NCBI RefSeq assembly: GCF_948472415.1
Contig: NZ_OX419519.1
Location: 4,402,001-4,466,000, forward strand
From: Kitasatospora fiedleri
GTDB lineage: Bacteria; Actinomycetota; Actinomycetes; Streptomycetales; Streptomycetaceae
DNA length: 64,000 nucleotides
Reading direction: 5' to 3'
A program made the position numbers and the translations under genes. Each line of letters opens with the position of its first letter. The stretch's first letter is position 1. Shown one piece after another: positions 44,735 through 54,657 of the stretch. Under the pieces are notes generated by a model. The model was not told the DNA's origin, did no database searches, and worked only from the letters and a program-made list of their open reading frames with translations.

Positions 44735-44872
44735 ATGACCACCGCAGACGCCGCGCACCGGGCCGGGACGAGCACCCCGCTCGTGCCGCGCTGCCCGCGT
44801 CTGCCCGGTGCCGTGGACGGCCCGCGCCGCTGTCGCTCCGGCGGCTGTATGCGGGCGGCACGCCGCTCCTGA
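44735..44872 (+). CDS. Possible 45-aa leader peptide upstream of dctA
   Basis: ATG 44735 coincides with the predicted transcription start, so the frame could be translated from a leaderless end. It encodes MTTADAAHRAGTSTPLVP, then a Cys/Arg-rich end (RCPRLPGAVDGPRRCRSGGC). It precedes the dicarboxylate transporter gene by about 115 bp. It may be a regulatory upstream frame, but no homologue or attenuator is recognised and it may be chance. Confidence 0.3.
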   Translation: MTTADAAHRAGTSTPLVPRCPRLPGAVDGPRRCRSGGCMRAARRS

Positions 44873-44986
44873 CGCGCCCGACACCTCAGCTGTCGGCCAC
44901 CGGGTCTCCCCGCCCGGCCCCCGCGTCCGCCGTGCCGCCGCCTCCGCCCCCCACCCCGCCCCACTTCCCCCCGGAGTCGCAGACCC

Positions 44987-46324
44987 ATGTCCACCGCGCC
45001 CGCGCCCGAGCCCACCCTGCTGGGACGCCTCCGCCGCACCCCCTTCTGGGTCCAGATCGTCAGCGGCCTCGTCCTCGGCCTGCTGCTCGGCTGGATCGCC
45101 CGCGCCGGCGACGTCAGCTGGCTGACCACCACCCTGGACACCATCGGCAAGACCTTCGTCCAGCTGCTCAAGCTGGCCGTCCCGCCGCTGGTCTTCACCG
45201 CGATCATCGTCTCGGTCGCCAACCTGCGGAACGTCACCAACGCGGCCCGCCTCGCCGCCCGCACCCTGTTCTGGTTCCTCGCCACCTCGCTGATCGCGGT
45301 CGCCGTCGGCCTCGGCCTCGGCCTGCTCACCGACCCCGGCAAGGGCGCGAACCTCTCCACCCAGGGCCTCAAGGGCGTGGAGAAGGGCGGCACCTGGATC
45401 GACTTCCTGACCGGCATCATCCCGACCAACATCGCCGACGCCTTCCTGAAGGTGAACGTCCTCCAGATCGTCTTCCTCGGCGTGGTCGTCGGCGCGGCCG
45501 TCCTCAAGCTCGGCGACAAGGCCGAGCCGGTCCGCAAGCTCTCCGAGTCCGTCCTCGAACTCGTCCAGACCGCCCTGTGGTGGGTCATCCGGCTCGCCCC
45601 GCTCGGCACCCTCGGCCTGATCGGCAAGTCCGTCGCCGTCTACGGCTGGGACCTGCTCAAGCCCTTCTCCACCCTCACCATCGACGTCTACGTCGGCTGC
45701 GCGATCGTCCTGTTCGGCGTCTACTCGCTGCTGCTGCGCTTCGTCGGCGGCCTCAACCCGCTGAACTTCTTCAAGGGCGCCTGGCCCGCCATCCAGCTGG
45801 CCTTCGTCTCCCGCTCCTCGGTCGGCACCCTGCCGGTCACCCGCCGGGTCACCGAGCGCCTCGGCGTCCCGTCCGAGTACGCCTCCTTCGCGGTGCCGTT
45901 CGGCGCCACCACCAAGATGGACGGCTGCGCCGCGATCTACCCGTCGCTCGCCGCGATCTTCGTCGCCCAGGTGTACGGCATCGACCTCGGCGTCAAGGAC
46001 TACCTGCTGATCGCCTTCGTCTCGGTGATCGGCTCCGCGGCCACCGCCGGCCTCACCGGCGCGATCGTGATGCTCACCCTGACCCTCTCCACCCTGGGCC
46101 TCCCGCTGGAGGGCGTCGGCCTGCTGCTGGCGATCGACCCGATCCTCGACATGATGCGCACCGCCACCAACGTGGCCGGACAGGTCGTCGTCCCGATCCT
46201 GGTCTCCGCCCGCGAGAAGACGCTCGACCTCGCCGCCTACAACACCCCCACCGGCGATCTGCTCGCCGCCGACCGCCCGGCCACCGTCCCGGCCCAGGCC
46301 GTCGACGAGCCCGTCGCCGCCTGA
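44987..46324 (+). CDS. dctA: Dicarboxylate/amino acid:cation symporter
   Basis: A 445-aa protein from ATG 44987, of the SLC1/DAACS family. Signatures include TFVQLLKLAVPPLVFTAIIVSVANL, AFVSRSSVGTLPVTRR (the HP1 serine-rich loop), PFGATTKMDGCAAIYPSLAAIF (the NMDGT-type motif as KMDGC) and the HP2 region with GSAATAGLTGAIVML. DPILDMMRTATNVAGQ marks the substrate- and Na-binding helix. It imports C4-dicarboxylates or glutamate/aspartate with sodium or protons. The symbol is provisional. A 5' region with repeats precedes it and a strong terminator follows. Confidence 0.9.
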   Translation: MSTAPAPEPTLLGRLRRTPFWVQIVSGLVLGLLLGWIARAGDVSWLTTTLDTIGKTFVQLLKLAVPPLVFTAIIVSVANLRNVTNAARLAARTLFWFLATSLIAVAVGLGLGLLTDPGKGANLSTQGLKGVEKGGTWIDFLTGIIPTNIADAFLKVNVLQIVFLGVVVGAAVLKLGDKAEPVRKLSESVLELVQTALWWVIRLAPLGTLGLIGKSVAVYGWDLLKPFSTLTIDVYVGCAIVLFGVYSLLLRFVGGLNPLNFFKGAWPAIQLAFVSRSSVGTLPVTRRVTERLGVPSEYASFAVPFGATTKMDGCAAIYPSLAAIFVAQVYGIDLGVKDYLLIAFVSVIGSAATAGLTGAIVMLTLTLSTLGLPLEGVGLLLAIDPILDMMRTATNVAGQVVVPILVSAREKTLDLAAYNTPTGDLLAADRPATVPAQAVDEPVAA

Positions 46325-46376
46325 CCCGCGACCGCCCCGCGACCGGTACCCGACCGGCCCGCGACCGGACCGGCAC

Positions 46377-46408
46377 GAAGGCCCGCACCCCCCGGGGTGC
46401 GGGCCTTC
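46377..46408 (+). terminator. Terminator of dctA
   Basis: GAAGGCCCGCACCCC (46377-46391) and its complement (46394-46408) form a perfect 15-bp stem with a 2-nt loop, about 50 bp after the stop codon. Confidence 0.85.
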
Positions 46409-46478
46409 GCTCATTGGAGTGAGACCGCTTGGGGCGGGCCGGGGCGGTCGGTAGCGTGGAGCCGACGAAGGAGGGGCG

Positions 46479-47039
46479 ATGAGCGCGCTGCCCAGCGAGC
46501 GGTCGTACGACGCCGTCGATCCGGAACGGGCCTTGAAGTACGCGATCCAGCACCACACGGGCGACCGCGTCCAGATCGTGGAAGGGATCATCGAGCCGAT
46601 GGCACCGGGGTGGGACCACGAGTCGGTCGCCAGTCACCTGCGGAGGCAGTTGACCGCCAAGGTTTTCGAGCTCGACTGCGTGATGGGCGCGGGCGACCTC
46701 GATCTACCGGGCTCCAGCAACTGGTACATCCCGGACGTGGCAGTGGTACCCGCGTCGCTGGCCAAGGGCAGTGGTGCCCTGCTGCCCGATCAGACGCTGC
46801 TCGTGGTCGAGGTGACGTCGGACTCGAACGGCGACACCGACCGGGTGGTGAAGCGGCGCCGGTACGCCGAGTACGGGGCGCCGCTCTACCTGCTGATCGA
46901 CCGTCGGGACCGGGCGTGCACGCTGTTCTCGGAGCCGGGTGCGCTGGGGTACACCCGGGCGGTGGGGCCGCTGCCGTTCGGGGCGCCGGTCGAACTGCCG
47001 GAGCCGTTCGGGCTGCGGGTGGACACGTCCGGCTTCTGA
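46479..47039 (+). CDS. Uma2 family endonuclease-fold protein
   Basis: A 186-aa protein from ATG 46479, behind GAAGGAGGGG. The Uma2/DUF820 PD-(D/E)xK fold is visible: VQIVEGIIEPMAPGWDHE, SNWYIPDVAVVP with the active-site Asp, and LLVVEVTSDSNGDTDRVVKRRRYAEYG with Glu and Lys. These proteins are numerous in Streptomyces and are suspected nucleases of mobile origin, but their real substrates are not known. It stands alone between the dctA terminator and the DUF1304 gene. Confidence 0.92.
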   Translation: MSALPSERSYDAVDPERALKYAIQHHTGDRVQIVEGIIEPMAPGWDHESVASHLRRQLTAKVFELDCVMGAGDLDLPGSSNWYIPDVAVVPASLAKGSGALLPDQTLLVVEVTSDSNGDTDRVVKRRRYAEYGAPLYLLIDRRDRACTLFSEPGALGYTRAVGPLPFGAPVELPEPFGLRVDTSGF

Positions 47040-47145
47040 GCGTCGGCGCCGTCAGCGGCGACCCGGGTCTGCGGCTGGTCCGGGAGGGGGAGGTCGCCCG
47101 GACGGCATGGTGGGAGTGCGGCGGGGACGGCTGGTTTCTGGACGA

Positions 47146-47166
47146 GTGTCCGGATATCCTGGACAC
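47146..47166. promoter_or_regulatory. Palindromic operator before the DUF1304/TetR pair
   Basis: GTGTCC (47146-47151), GGATATCC (47152-47159), one T and GGACAC (47161-47166) form a nested palindrome. A possible -10, TAGGAT (47172-47177), follows closely. Position and symmetry suit binding by the TetR-family protein encoded two genes further. Confidence 0.6.
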
Positions 47167-47188
47167 CTGTCTAGGATGGGGAGTGGCC

Positions 47189-47551
47189 ATGGAGGTCGCG
47201 GCGGCGGTGCTGGTGGGGGCGGTGGCCCTGTTGCACGGGTACATCCTGGTGCTGGAGATGTTCCTGTGGGAGCGGGCGCCGGGGCGGTCGCTGTCCGGGT
47301 TCGACCCGGAACTGGCCCGGCGGACGGCCCCGTTGGCGGCCAACCAGGGCCTGTACAACGGGTTCCTGGCGGCCGGCCTGGTCTGGGGCCTGCTGGCGGA
47401 CGACCCGACCGGCTTCCGGGTGCGGGTCTTCTTCCTGGTCTGCGTGGTGGTGGCGGGCGGGTACGGCGGCCTGACGGCCAACCGGCGCATCCTGCCGGCA
47501 CAGGCCCTGCCGGGCGCGGTGGCGCTGGCCGCGGTGCTGGTGGCGGGGTGA
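47189..47551 (+). CDS. DUF1304 membrane protein
   Basis: A 120-aa protein from ATG 47189; GTG 47183 would add two residues. Four membrane helices are predicted, starting with AAAVLVGAVALLHGYILVLEMFLW. The DUF1304 signature follows as LAANQGLYNGFLAAGLVWGLL and VVVAGGYGGLTANRRIL. Function is unknown; it is often paired with a TetR regulator, as here. Its stop overlaps the TetR start (GTGA), and a palindromic operator lies just upstream, so the pair is probably autoregulated. Confidence 0.9.
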   Translation: MEVAAAVLVGAVALLHGYILVLEMFLWERAPGRSLSGFDPELARRTAPLAANQGLYNGFLAAGLVWGLLADDPTGFRVRVFFLVCVVVAGGYGGLTANRRILPAQALPGAVALAAVLVAG

Positions 47552-48111
47552 GCGCGCAGGGCGACCCGCGGGCGGAACGGACCAGGGCGAAGCTGCGGGC
47601 CGCGCTGCTGGCGGAGTGCGCGGACCGCCCGCTGGCGGAGCTGGCGGTGGCGGCCGTGGCCCGCCGGGCGGGGGTCGGCCGGGCGACGTTCTACCTGCAC
47701 TACCCCGACCTGTCGGCGCTGGCCGTGGACGCCTGCGCGGGAGTGGTCCGGGACGCGGTGGACGCGCTGCACGCCTGGCGGGGCGTCGCGGACCCGGCGG
47801 CCCCGCCGTCCGCGCTGGTGGAGTTCTTCGACCGGGCGGACACCCACCGCGGCCTCTACCGGGAACTGCTGGCCCCGGGCGGCGGCGGCCCGCTGGGTCC
47901 CGTGCTCCACCACGAACTGCGGGAACGCAGCCGGACGGAACGGGAGTTGGCCGGCGCACCGGACGCCCCACTGGTCGCCGCCGCGGTGGCGGGCACCTTC
48001 ACCGGCGTGCTGGCGGACTGGCTGCACGGCCTGGTCGCCGAACCCCCGGCCACCGTCGCGGGGCGGGTGTGGCGGCTGCTGATTGGCCTGCACCGCACAC
48101 CGCTGGGGTGA
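47548..48111 (+). CDS. TetR family transcriptional regulator
   Basis: A 187-aa protein from GTG 47548, overlapping the DUF1304 stop by 4 bp. The N-terminal helix-turn-helix reads RTRAKLRAALLAECADRPLAELAVAAVARRAGVGRATFYLHYPDLSAL (residues ~10-57), the standard TetR form. The C-terminal ligand-binding part is variable and Ala/Leu-rich. It most likely represses its own two-gene operon from the palindrome at 47146-47166. The inducer is unknown. Confidence 0.92.
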   Translation: MSAQGDPRAERTRAKLRAALLAECADRPLAELAVAAVARRAGVGRATFYLHYPDLSALAVDACAGVVRDAVDALHAWRGVADPAAPPSALVEFFDRADTHRGLYRELLAPGGGGPLGPVLHHELRERSRTERELAGAPDAPLVAAAVAGTFTGVLADWLHGLVAEPPATVAGRVWRLLIGLHRTPLG

Positions 48112-48139
48112 CGGCGGCCGCACGGCGGGCCGGGCGGCG

Positions 48140-49138
48140 TCAGGTCCGGCGGGACCAGCGTTGGGCGAGCACCGTGCAGACCATGAGCTGGAGCTGGTGG
48201 AAGAGCATCAGCGGGAGCACCGTCAGCCCGACCGCGGAGGCCGGGAACAGGATGGTGGCCAGGGGGAGGCCGTTGGCCAGGGACTTTTTGGAGCCGCAGA
48301 ACTGGATGGTGATGCCGTCCGGGCGGGAGAAGCCGAGGCGGCGGGAGGCCAGGCGGGTGAAGGCGAGGACGGTGAGGAGGAGGGCCAGGGAGATCGCGGC
48401 CAGCCAGAGCAGCTGTCCGGCGGTGACCCGGCTCCAGATGCCCTCGCGGACGCCCTCGCTGAAGGCGCTGTAGACGATCAGCAGGATCGAGCCGCGGTCC
48501 ACCACCGTGGTGACCAGCCGGTGCCGGGCGATCCACGGGCCGACCCGGCGGCGCAGCAGTTGGCCGAGGGCGAACGGGACGAGCAGGTGCAGGACGATGT
48601 CGAGCACCTGGCCGCCGTCCACGGTGACGCCGGAGGCGCCGGTGAGCAGCCAGGTGGCCAGCAGCGGGGTGAGCACGATGCCGAGCAGGCTGGAGAAGGT
48701 GGCGGCGCAGATCGCGGCCGCGACGTTGCCGCCGGCGACCGAGGTGAACGCGATCGAGGACTGCACGGTGGACGGCAGCAGGGTGAGGAAGAGCACGCCG
48801 GTGAACAGCTGCGGCGGCAGCACCGCGTCCGGCAGCAGCCGGGTGGCCTCGCCGAGCAGCGGGAACAGGACGAAGGTGCAGCCGAGGATCAGCAGGTGCA
48901 GCCGCCAGTGCCGGGCCCCGGCCAGGGCCTCCTGCGGGGAGAGCCGGGCGCCGTACAGGAAGAACAGCAGGGCGACGGCGAGCGAGACCCCGTGGGTGAC
49001 GGCGGTGGCGGCGGCGCCGCGGGCGGGCAGCAGGGTGGCCAGCAGGACGGTGCCGAGCAGCAGCAGGAGGTAGGTGTCGATGCCGATCCGGCCGAGTGAG
49101 CGGTCGAGGGCGCGGCGGGCGGATCGCAGGCGGTGCAT
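48140..49138 (-). CDS. Bile acid:sodium symporter (SBF) family transporter
   Basis: A 332-aa protein from ATG 49138. About ten membrane helices are present, with the family landmarks FFLYGARLSPQEALAGARHWRLHLLILGCTFVLFPLL, FLTLLPSTVQSSIAFTSVAGGNVAAAICAATFSSLLGI (the crossing motif with Ser/Asn) and TIQFCGSKKSLANGLPLATILFP. It is of the P7 / YfeH-like bacterial branch, which transports organic anions with sodium; substrate not established. It is convergent with the TetR gene. The 290 bp to the cold-shock gene upstream contain GC-rich repeats and the cspA terminator. Confidence 0.9.
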   Translation of the reverse strand: MHRLRSARRALDRSLGRIGIDTYLLLLLGTVLLATLLPARGAAATAVTHGVSLAVALLFFLYGARLSPQEALAGARHWRLHLLILGCTFVLFPLLGEATRLLPDAVLPPQLFTGVLFLTLLPSTVQSSIAFTSVAGGNVAAAICAATFSSLLGIVLTPLLATWLLTGASGVTVDGGQVLDIVLHLLVPFALGQLLRRRVGPWIARHRLVTTVVDRGSILLIVYSAFSEGVREGIWSRVTAGQLLWLAAISLALLLTVLAFTRLASRRLGFSRPDGITIQFCGSKKSLANGLPLATILFPASAVGLTVLPLMLFHQLQLMVCTVLAQRWSRRT

Positions 49139-49340
49139 GCACCGATGATCTCCCGGCGGCGGTCGGCGGCTCCGGGCGGGTCCGCTCCGGGCGGGGGCCG
49201 AAGCGGAGGGGGCCGGTCCGGGCGGGGGCCGAAGCGGAGGGGGCCGGTCCGGGCGGGGCCGGGTCCGGGCGGGGGGCCGAAACGGGCACGGGGGAGAAAT
49301 TCGGGCGGAATGGGGAAATGCGGGGGAAGTGCGAAAAGGC

Positions 49341-49368
49341 AGGAGGCCCGCCGGCAGCGGGCCTCCTT
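49341..49368 (-). terminator. Terminator downstream of the cold-shock gene
   Basis: AGGAGGCCCGC (49341-49351) and GCGGGCCTCCT (49357-49367) form a perfect 11-bp stem with a 5-nt loop, about 60 bp after the stop codon in the direction of transcription. Confidence 0.8.
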
Positions 49369-49427
49369 GGGAACTACTACTCGTACGGACCCGAGGGGCC
49401 GTGAGCGATCAATTGGGAGATCCCGTC

Positions 49428-49631
49428 TCAGACGGGGGTGACGTTCTCCGCCTGCGGGCCCTTGGGGCCCTGGGTGACGTCGAAGTTGACCGCCTGGTTC
49501 TCCTCCAGCGAGCGGAAACCGCTCGCGTTGATGGCGGAGTAGTGGACGAAGACGTCGGGGCCGCCGCCCTCCTGGGCGATGAAGCCGAAGCCCTTCTCGG
49601 CGTTGAACCACTTGACGGTTCCGGTCGCCAT
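49428..49631 (-). CDS. Cold-shock domain protein
   Basis: A 67-aa protein from ATG 49631, behind AAGGAGAA. The complete cold-shock fold is seen: [31 protein letters not shown] with RNP1 (KGFGFI) and RNP2 (VFVHY), then [10 protein letters not shown] at the end. It binds single-stranded RNA/DNA and acts as an RNA chaperone or antiterminator. The long, unusually AT-rich upstream region with a hairpin followed by T residues suggests post-transcriptional control, as in other cold-shock genes. Streptomyces has several close paralogues, so no specific name is given. Confidence 0.96.
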   Translation of the reverse strand: MATGTVKWFNAEKGFGFIAQEGGGPDVFVHYSAINASGFRSLEENQAVNFDVTQGPKGPQAENVTPV

Positions 49632-49780
49632 ACCGTTCTCCTTGCGAGGGACGTTGTGGACACCACACCTTGTGGCGCCCGGGTCCGCTGCGCTGATCGC
49701 CCTGCCTCCGGACGAGTCCGGAGTTTTTCGCACAGTGCTTCAATCAAAGTCAATTGATGCCTGATACTGCTGAAAAATTA

Positions 49781-49812
49781 CAAAAAGCCTGCGGTTACAT
49801 GCTCCGCAGGCT
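49781..49812 (-). terminator. Hairpin with T-tract in the 5' region of the cold-shock gene
   Basis: On the minus strand, AGCCTGCGG (49804-49812) and CCGCAGGCT (49786-49794) pair perfectly around a 9-nt loop and are followed by TTTTG. It is an intrinsic-terminator form placed about 155 bp upstream of the cold-shock start. It could be an attenuator in a long leader, or the end of a small RNA made from the mqnA side. Confidence 0.5.
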
Positions 49813-49858
49813 CCAAGTACTGCAAGGGGAATCAAACTGCAACTGAGGGGAACGGTAG

Positions 49859-50872
<1,014 letters not shown>

Positions 50873-51006
50873 GCCGCGACCGGGCGGTTCGGCGTCCGTG
50901 GCCCGAGCCGCGGCCCGGGCGGTTCGGCGTTCCCGGTCGGCGGCCGTCCTGGGATGATGCGGACGGCCGGGCCGGGCGCCGCCCCGGCGGCGTGAGGGGG
51001 ACGGGC

Positions 51007-52674
51007 ATGGAACTGCTGACGGCGGACGACCCGACGGCGATCGGCGACTACCGGCTGCTGCGCCGGCTCGGCGCCGGCGGCATGGGCCGGGTCTACCTGG
51101 GCCGGACCGCGGGCGGGCGGACCGTCGCGGTCAAGGTGGTGCGCCCCGAACTGGCCGACGACCCCGAGTTCCGGGCCAGGTTCCGCCAGGAGGTCTCGGC
51201 CGCCCGCCGGGTCGGCGGGCGCTGGACCGCCCCGGTGCTGGACGCCGACACCGAGGGCCCCCGCCCCTGGCTCGCCACCGGCTACGTGGCCGGCCCCGCG
51301 CTCGGCGAGGCCGTCCGCACGGCCGGCCCGCTCCCCGTCCCCTCGGTGCACGCGCTCGGCGCCCGGCTCGCCGAGGCCCTGGAGCAGGTGCACGCCCTCG
51401 GCCTGGTGCACCGGGACGTCAAGCCGTCCAACGTGCTGCTCACCCTGGACGGGCCCCGGCTGATCGACTTCGGGGTGACCCGCGCGCTGGACGCCGCCTC
51501 CGCCGTCACCCACAGCGGCTACGTGGTCGGCTCGCCCGGCTTCATGTCGCCCGAACAGGCCGCCGGCGCACCCACCGGACCGCCCGCCGACGTCTTCTCG
51601 CTCGGCGCCCTGCTGGCCTTCGCCGCCACCGGCACCGCCCCGTTCGGCGAGGGCGTCAGCGCCGCCGTCCTGCTCTACCGGGTGCTCCACGAGGAGCCGG
51701 AACTCGGCGGCCTGGACGGCGAGTTGCGCGCGGTCGTGACCGCCTGCCTGGCCAAGGACCCGGCGCTGCGCCCCACCCCCGCCGCGCTGCGGGCCCGGCT
51801 CGCCCCCGCCGCCGCGGACGGCCCCGAGGGCTGGCTGCCCGGCCCGCTGGCCGCCGCGGTCGGCCGGGCCGCGGTCGAACTCCTCGACCTGGAGGGCGAC
51901 AGCGGCCCGACCGGCGCGGTGGCCGTCGACCGGATGCCGACCGTGCTCGACGGCGGCCGGCGCCCGACCGGACCGGCCCCGGAACCCGGACGGGACCGGG
52001 CAGGCGAGCGCGCGCGGCGGGCCCGGGCGCGGTGGGCGGTGCCGGTGGCGGTCGCGGTGCTGGCCGCCGCGGCCTACGGCGGACTGGCCGCCAGCGGCAA
52101 CCTGCCCTGGACGTCGGCCGACCCCGGCGGCAGCCCCTCGCCCGGGCAGGACGCCGCCACCGGGACGGCGGGCGGCGGCACCCCCCGCGCGAGCGGCGGC
52201 GGAACGCCCCGGGCGAGCGCGGGCCCGAGCGGCAGCGGTACGGCGAGCCCGAGCACCGCCGCGAGCACGGGCGCGGAGGCGAGCGCGAGCGGGACGGGGT
52301 CACCGGCCCCGGGCGGCGGCGCGGCGCTGCCCGGCGCGTTCCTCGGCACCTTCAAGGGCACCATCACCACCAAGATCGTCCCGCTGCCGTCCACCTTCAC
52401 CGTGACCTTCACCGCGGGCCGGGTCGGCGAGGATGTCGGGCGCACCAGCAACGCCTCCGCGTTCGACAGCACCGTCTGCCGGGGCGTGCTCACCCTGCTC
52501 TCCGCCACCGACCGCGAGGTGCTGCTCCAGGAGCGCCCGGACGGCAACGACAGCGCCTGCACCGGCGTGCCCGAGAAGCAGCGCTACACCCTGCTCGACG
52601 GCGGCGGACTGCACCTGGCGGTCAGCGGGGCGCAGCTCGGCACCGACCCGGAGGGCGACCTGGCCAAGCAGTGA
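51007..52674 (+). CDS. Membrane Ser/Thr protein kinase
   Basis: A 555-aa protein from ATG 51007. The kinase domain covers residues ~14-265: Gly loop LGAGGMGRVYLG, invariant Lys43 (AVKVV), catalytic HRD at 135-137 with Lys139, DFG at 154-156 and SPEQ in place of APE. A single membrane helix near residue 345 (VAVAVLAAAAYGGLAASG) leads to a Ser/Gly/Thr-rich linker and a ~120-residue extracellular domain with two Cys. It phosphorylates Ser/Thr of unknown proteins. It sits between mqnA and mqnC on the same strand with gaps of about 100-130 bp. Confidence 0.94.
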   Translation: MELLTADDPTAIGDYRLLRRLGAGGMGRVYLGRTAGGRTVAVKVVRPELADDPEFRARFRQEVSAARRVGGRWTAPVLDADTEGPRPWLATGYVAGPALGEAVRTAGPLPVPSVHALGARLAEALEQVHALGLVHRDVKPSNVLLTLDGPRLIDFGVTRALDAASAVTHSGYVVGSPGFMSPEQAAGAPTGPPADVFSLGALLAFAATGTAPFGEGVSAAVLLYRVLHEEPELGGLDGELRAVVTACLAKDPALRPTPAALRARLAPAAADGPEGWLPGPLAAAVGRAAVELLDLEGDSGPTGAVAVDRMPTVLDGGRRPTGPAPEPGRDRAGERARRARARWAVPVAVAVLAAAAYGGLAASGNLPWTSADPGGSPSPGQDAATGTAGGGTPRASGGGTPRASAGPSGSGTASPSTAASTGAEASASGTGSPAPGGGAALPGAFLGTFKGTITTKIVPLPSTFTVTFTAGRVGEDVGRTSNASAFDSTVCRGVLTLLSATDREVLLQERPDGNDSACTGVPEKQRYTLLDGGGLHLAVSGAQLGTDPEGDLAKQ

Positions 52675-52775
52675 CGGGCCCGGGGCGGCGCGGGAAGAGG
52701 GCTGCGGCGGCGGCGAAATGCGCTGGCGTAGGCTGGGCGGGTCCGCCCCTCCGACGCAGAAAGCAGGCCCGCCAG

Positions 52776-53984
52776 GTGTCCGAGCAGAACCTTTCCGCCA
52801 CCCAGTTGCAGGCCGTGCTGGACCGAGCGGCCGAGGGCGGCCGGATCACCGCCGAGGAGGCGCTGGAGCTGTACCGCTCGGCCCCGCTGCACGCGCTCGG
52901 CACGGCGGCCGACGCGGTGCGCCGGCGACGGTACGCGGGCGTCGAGCACATCGCCACGTACATCATCGAGCGGAACATCAACTACACCAACGTCTGCGTG
53001 ACGGCGTGCAAGTTCTGCGCGTTCTACGTGCCGCCGAAGAGCGACAAGGGCTGGTCGCGGGACCTCGACGAGATCCTGCGCCGCTGCGCGGAGACGGTCG
53101 AGCTCGGCGGCACCCAGATCATGTTCCAGGGCGGGCACCACCCCGACTACGGCGTCGAGTACTACGAGCGGAACTTCGCCGCGATCAAGGCGGCCTTCCC
53201 GCAGCTGGTGATCCACTCGCTGGGCGCCTCCGAGGTCGAGCACATGGCGAAGCTCTCCGGCGTCACGGTCGAGGAGGCGATCACCCGCATCCACGCCGCG
53301 GGCCTGGACTCGTTCGCGGGCGCCGGCGCCGAACTGCTGCCCGAGCGGCCGCGCAAGGCGATCGCGCCGCTCAAGGAGTCCGGCGAGCGCTGGCTGGAGA
53401 TCATGGAGACCGCGCACCGCCTGGGCGTCGAGTCCACCTCCACCATGCTGATGGGCACCGGCGAGACCAACGCCGAGCGGATCGAGCACCTGCGGATGAT
53501 CCGCGACGTGCAGGACCGCACCGGCGGCTTCCGGGCGTTCATCCCCTACACCTACCAGCCGCAGAACAACCACCTGAAGGGCTCGACCCAGGCCACGGTC
53601 TTCGAGTACCTGCGGATGATCGCCGTCGCGCGGCTCTTCCTCGACAACGTCGCCCACATCCAGGGCTCCTGGCTCACCACCGGCAAGGAGGCCGGCCAGC
53701 TGTCGCTGCACTACGGCGCGGACGACCTCGGCTCGGTCATGCTGGAGGAGAACGTGGTCTCCGCGGCCGGCGCCAAGCACCGCTCCAACCTGCACGAGCT
53801 GATCCACCTGATCCGCACCGCCGGCCGGGTGCCCGCCCAGCGCTCCACCACCTACGAGCACCTGCGGGTCCTGGACGACCCGGCCAACGACCCGGTCGAC
53901 CCGCGGGTCGCCTCGCACATCGCCTCCACCGCGATCGAGGGCGGCACCGCGCACCCCGAACTGACCATCCTGGCGACCAACTGA
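52776..53984 (+). CDS. mqnC: Cyclic dehypoxanthinyl futalosine synthase
   Basis: A 402-aa radical SAM enzyme from GTG 52776. The cluster motif is CVTACKFC (Cys74, Cys78, Cys81), followed by TQIMFQGGHHPD and LMGTGETNAERIEHL. The C-terminal NNHLKGSTQATVFEYLRMIAVARLFL and GSVMLEENVVSAAG are family landmarks. It cyclises dehypoxanthinyl futalosine to the 1,4-dihydroxy-6-naphthoate precursor of menaquinone. The gene starts about 100 bp after the kinase and is followed by an amidohydrolase-like gene and later menG, keeping menaquinone genes together. Confidence 0.96.
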   Translation: MSEQNLSATQLQAVLDRAAEGGRITAEEALELYRSAPLHALGTAADAVRRRRYAGVEHIATYIIERNINYTNVCVTACKFCAFYVPPKSDKGWSRDLDEILRRCAETVELGGTQIMFQGGHHPDYGVEYYERNFAAIKAAFPQLVIHSLGASEVEHMAKLSGVTVEEAITRIHAAGLDSFAGAGAELLPERPRKAIAPLKESGERWLEIMETAHRLGVESTSTMLMGTGETNAERIEHLRMIRDVQDRTGGFRAFIPYTYQPQNNHLKGSTQATVFEYLRMIAVARLFLDNVAHIQGSWLTTGKEAGQLSLHYGADDLGSVMLEENVVSAAGAKHRSNLHELIHLIRTAGRVPAQRSTTYEHLRVLDDPANDPVDPRVASHIASTAIEGGTAHPELTILATN

Positions 53985-53997
53985 CGCCCCCGGTCCG

Positions 53998-54657
53998 ATG
54001 CTGACGCTGCACCGGGCGGAACTGCTGTGCCCGGGTGACGGGACGTCCCCCGCCGGATCGTCCGCCGCCGGATCGTCCGCCGCCGGTGCGGTGCTGGTCG
54101 ACGGCGCGGTGCTGGTGGACGGGGCGGCCGTCGCCGCGATCGGCCCCTTCGCGGAGCTGGCGGCCGGGAGCCCGGCCCGGGTCCGCGAGTGGCCCGGGGT
54201 GCTGGTGCCCGGGCTGCTCAACCGGCACGGGGCGTGGCTGCTGGAGGGCGTCTACCACCCCGACCCCCGGGAGGGGATCGGCGAGCAGCCGCTGCCGCCC
54301 GCCGACGGCCTGACGGACGGCCAGTGGGGCGGCAGCGCCCGGCGCGGGCTGCAACGGCTGCTCGGCCACGGCGTGACGGCGCTGACCGGACCGTTCACCC
54401 GGGCCGCGGTCCGCACGGCGGTCGGCCGCTCCGGCCTGCGCACCGCCCCGGCCGCCCCCGGCACCGCCACCGCCCCGGGGCCGCTCGACCCGCTCACCGC
54501 CGACCCGTTGGCCGCCGCCCTGCACCGGCCCCTGACGGTCGGCGGGGCGGCGGACTTCGCCGTGTTCGCGGCCCGGACGGTCGAGGAGCTGGACGGCGGC
54601 GGGGCGGTCTGCCTGGCCACCGTCCTGGACGGCCGGCTGCTCCACCGGCGGCGGTAG
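53998..54657 (+). CDS. Imidazolonepropionase-like partial amidohydrolase
   Basis: A 219-aa protein from ATG 53998, 13 bases after the mqnC stop. The N-terminal part is an amidohydrolase beta-sandwich remnant (VLVDGAVLVDGAAVAAIGPFAEL, then VLVPGLLNRHGAWLLEG), but the metal-binding His-x-His and the long barrel of true amidohydrolases are missing; only about half the normal length is present. Related truncated proteins annotated imidazolonepropionase-like occur near menaquinone genes in streptomycetes. It is probably not an active metal hydrolase. Its 3' end is partly duplicated downstream. Confidence 0.75.
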   Translation: MLTLHRAELLCPGDGTSPAGSSAAGSSAAGAVLVDGAVLVDGAAVAAIGPFAELAAGSPARVREWPGVLVPGLLNRHGAWLLEGVYHPDPREGIGEQPLPPADGLTDGQWGGSARRGLQRLLGHGVTALTGPFTRAAVRTAVGRSGLRTAPAAPGTATAPGPLDPLTADPLAAALHRPLTVGGAADFAVFAARTVEELDGGGAVCLATVLDGRLLHRRR

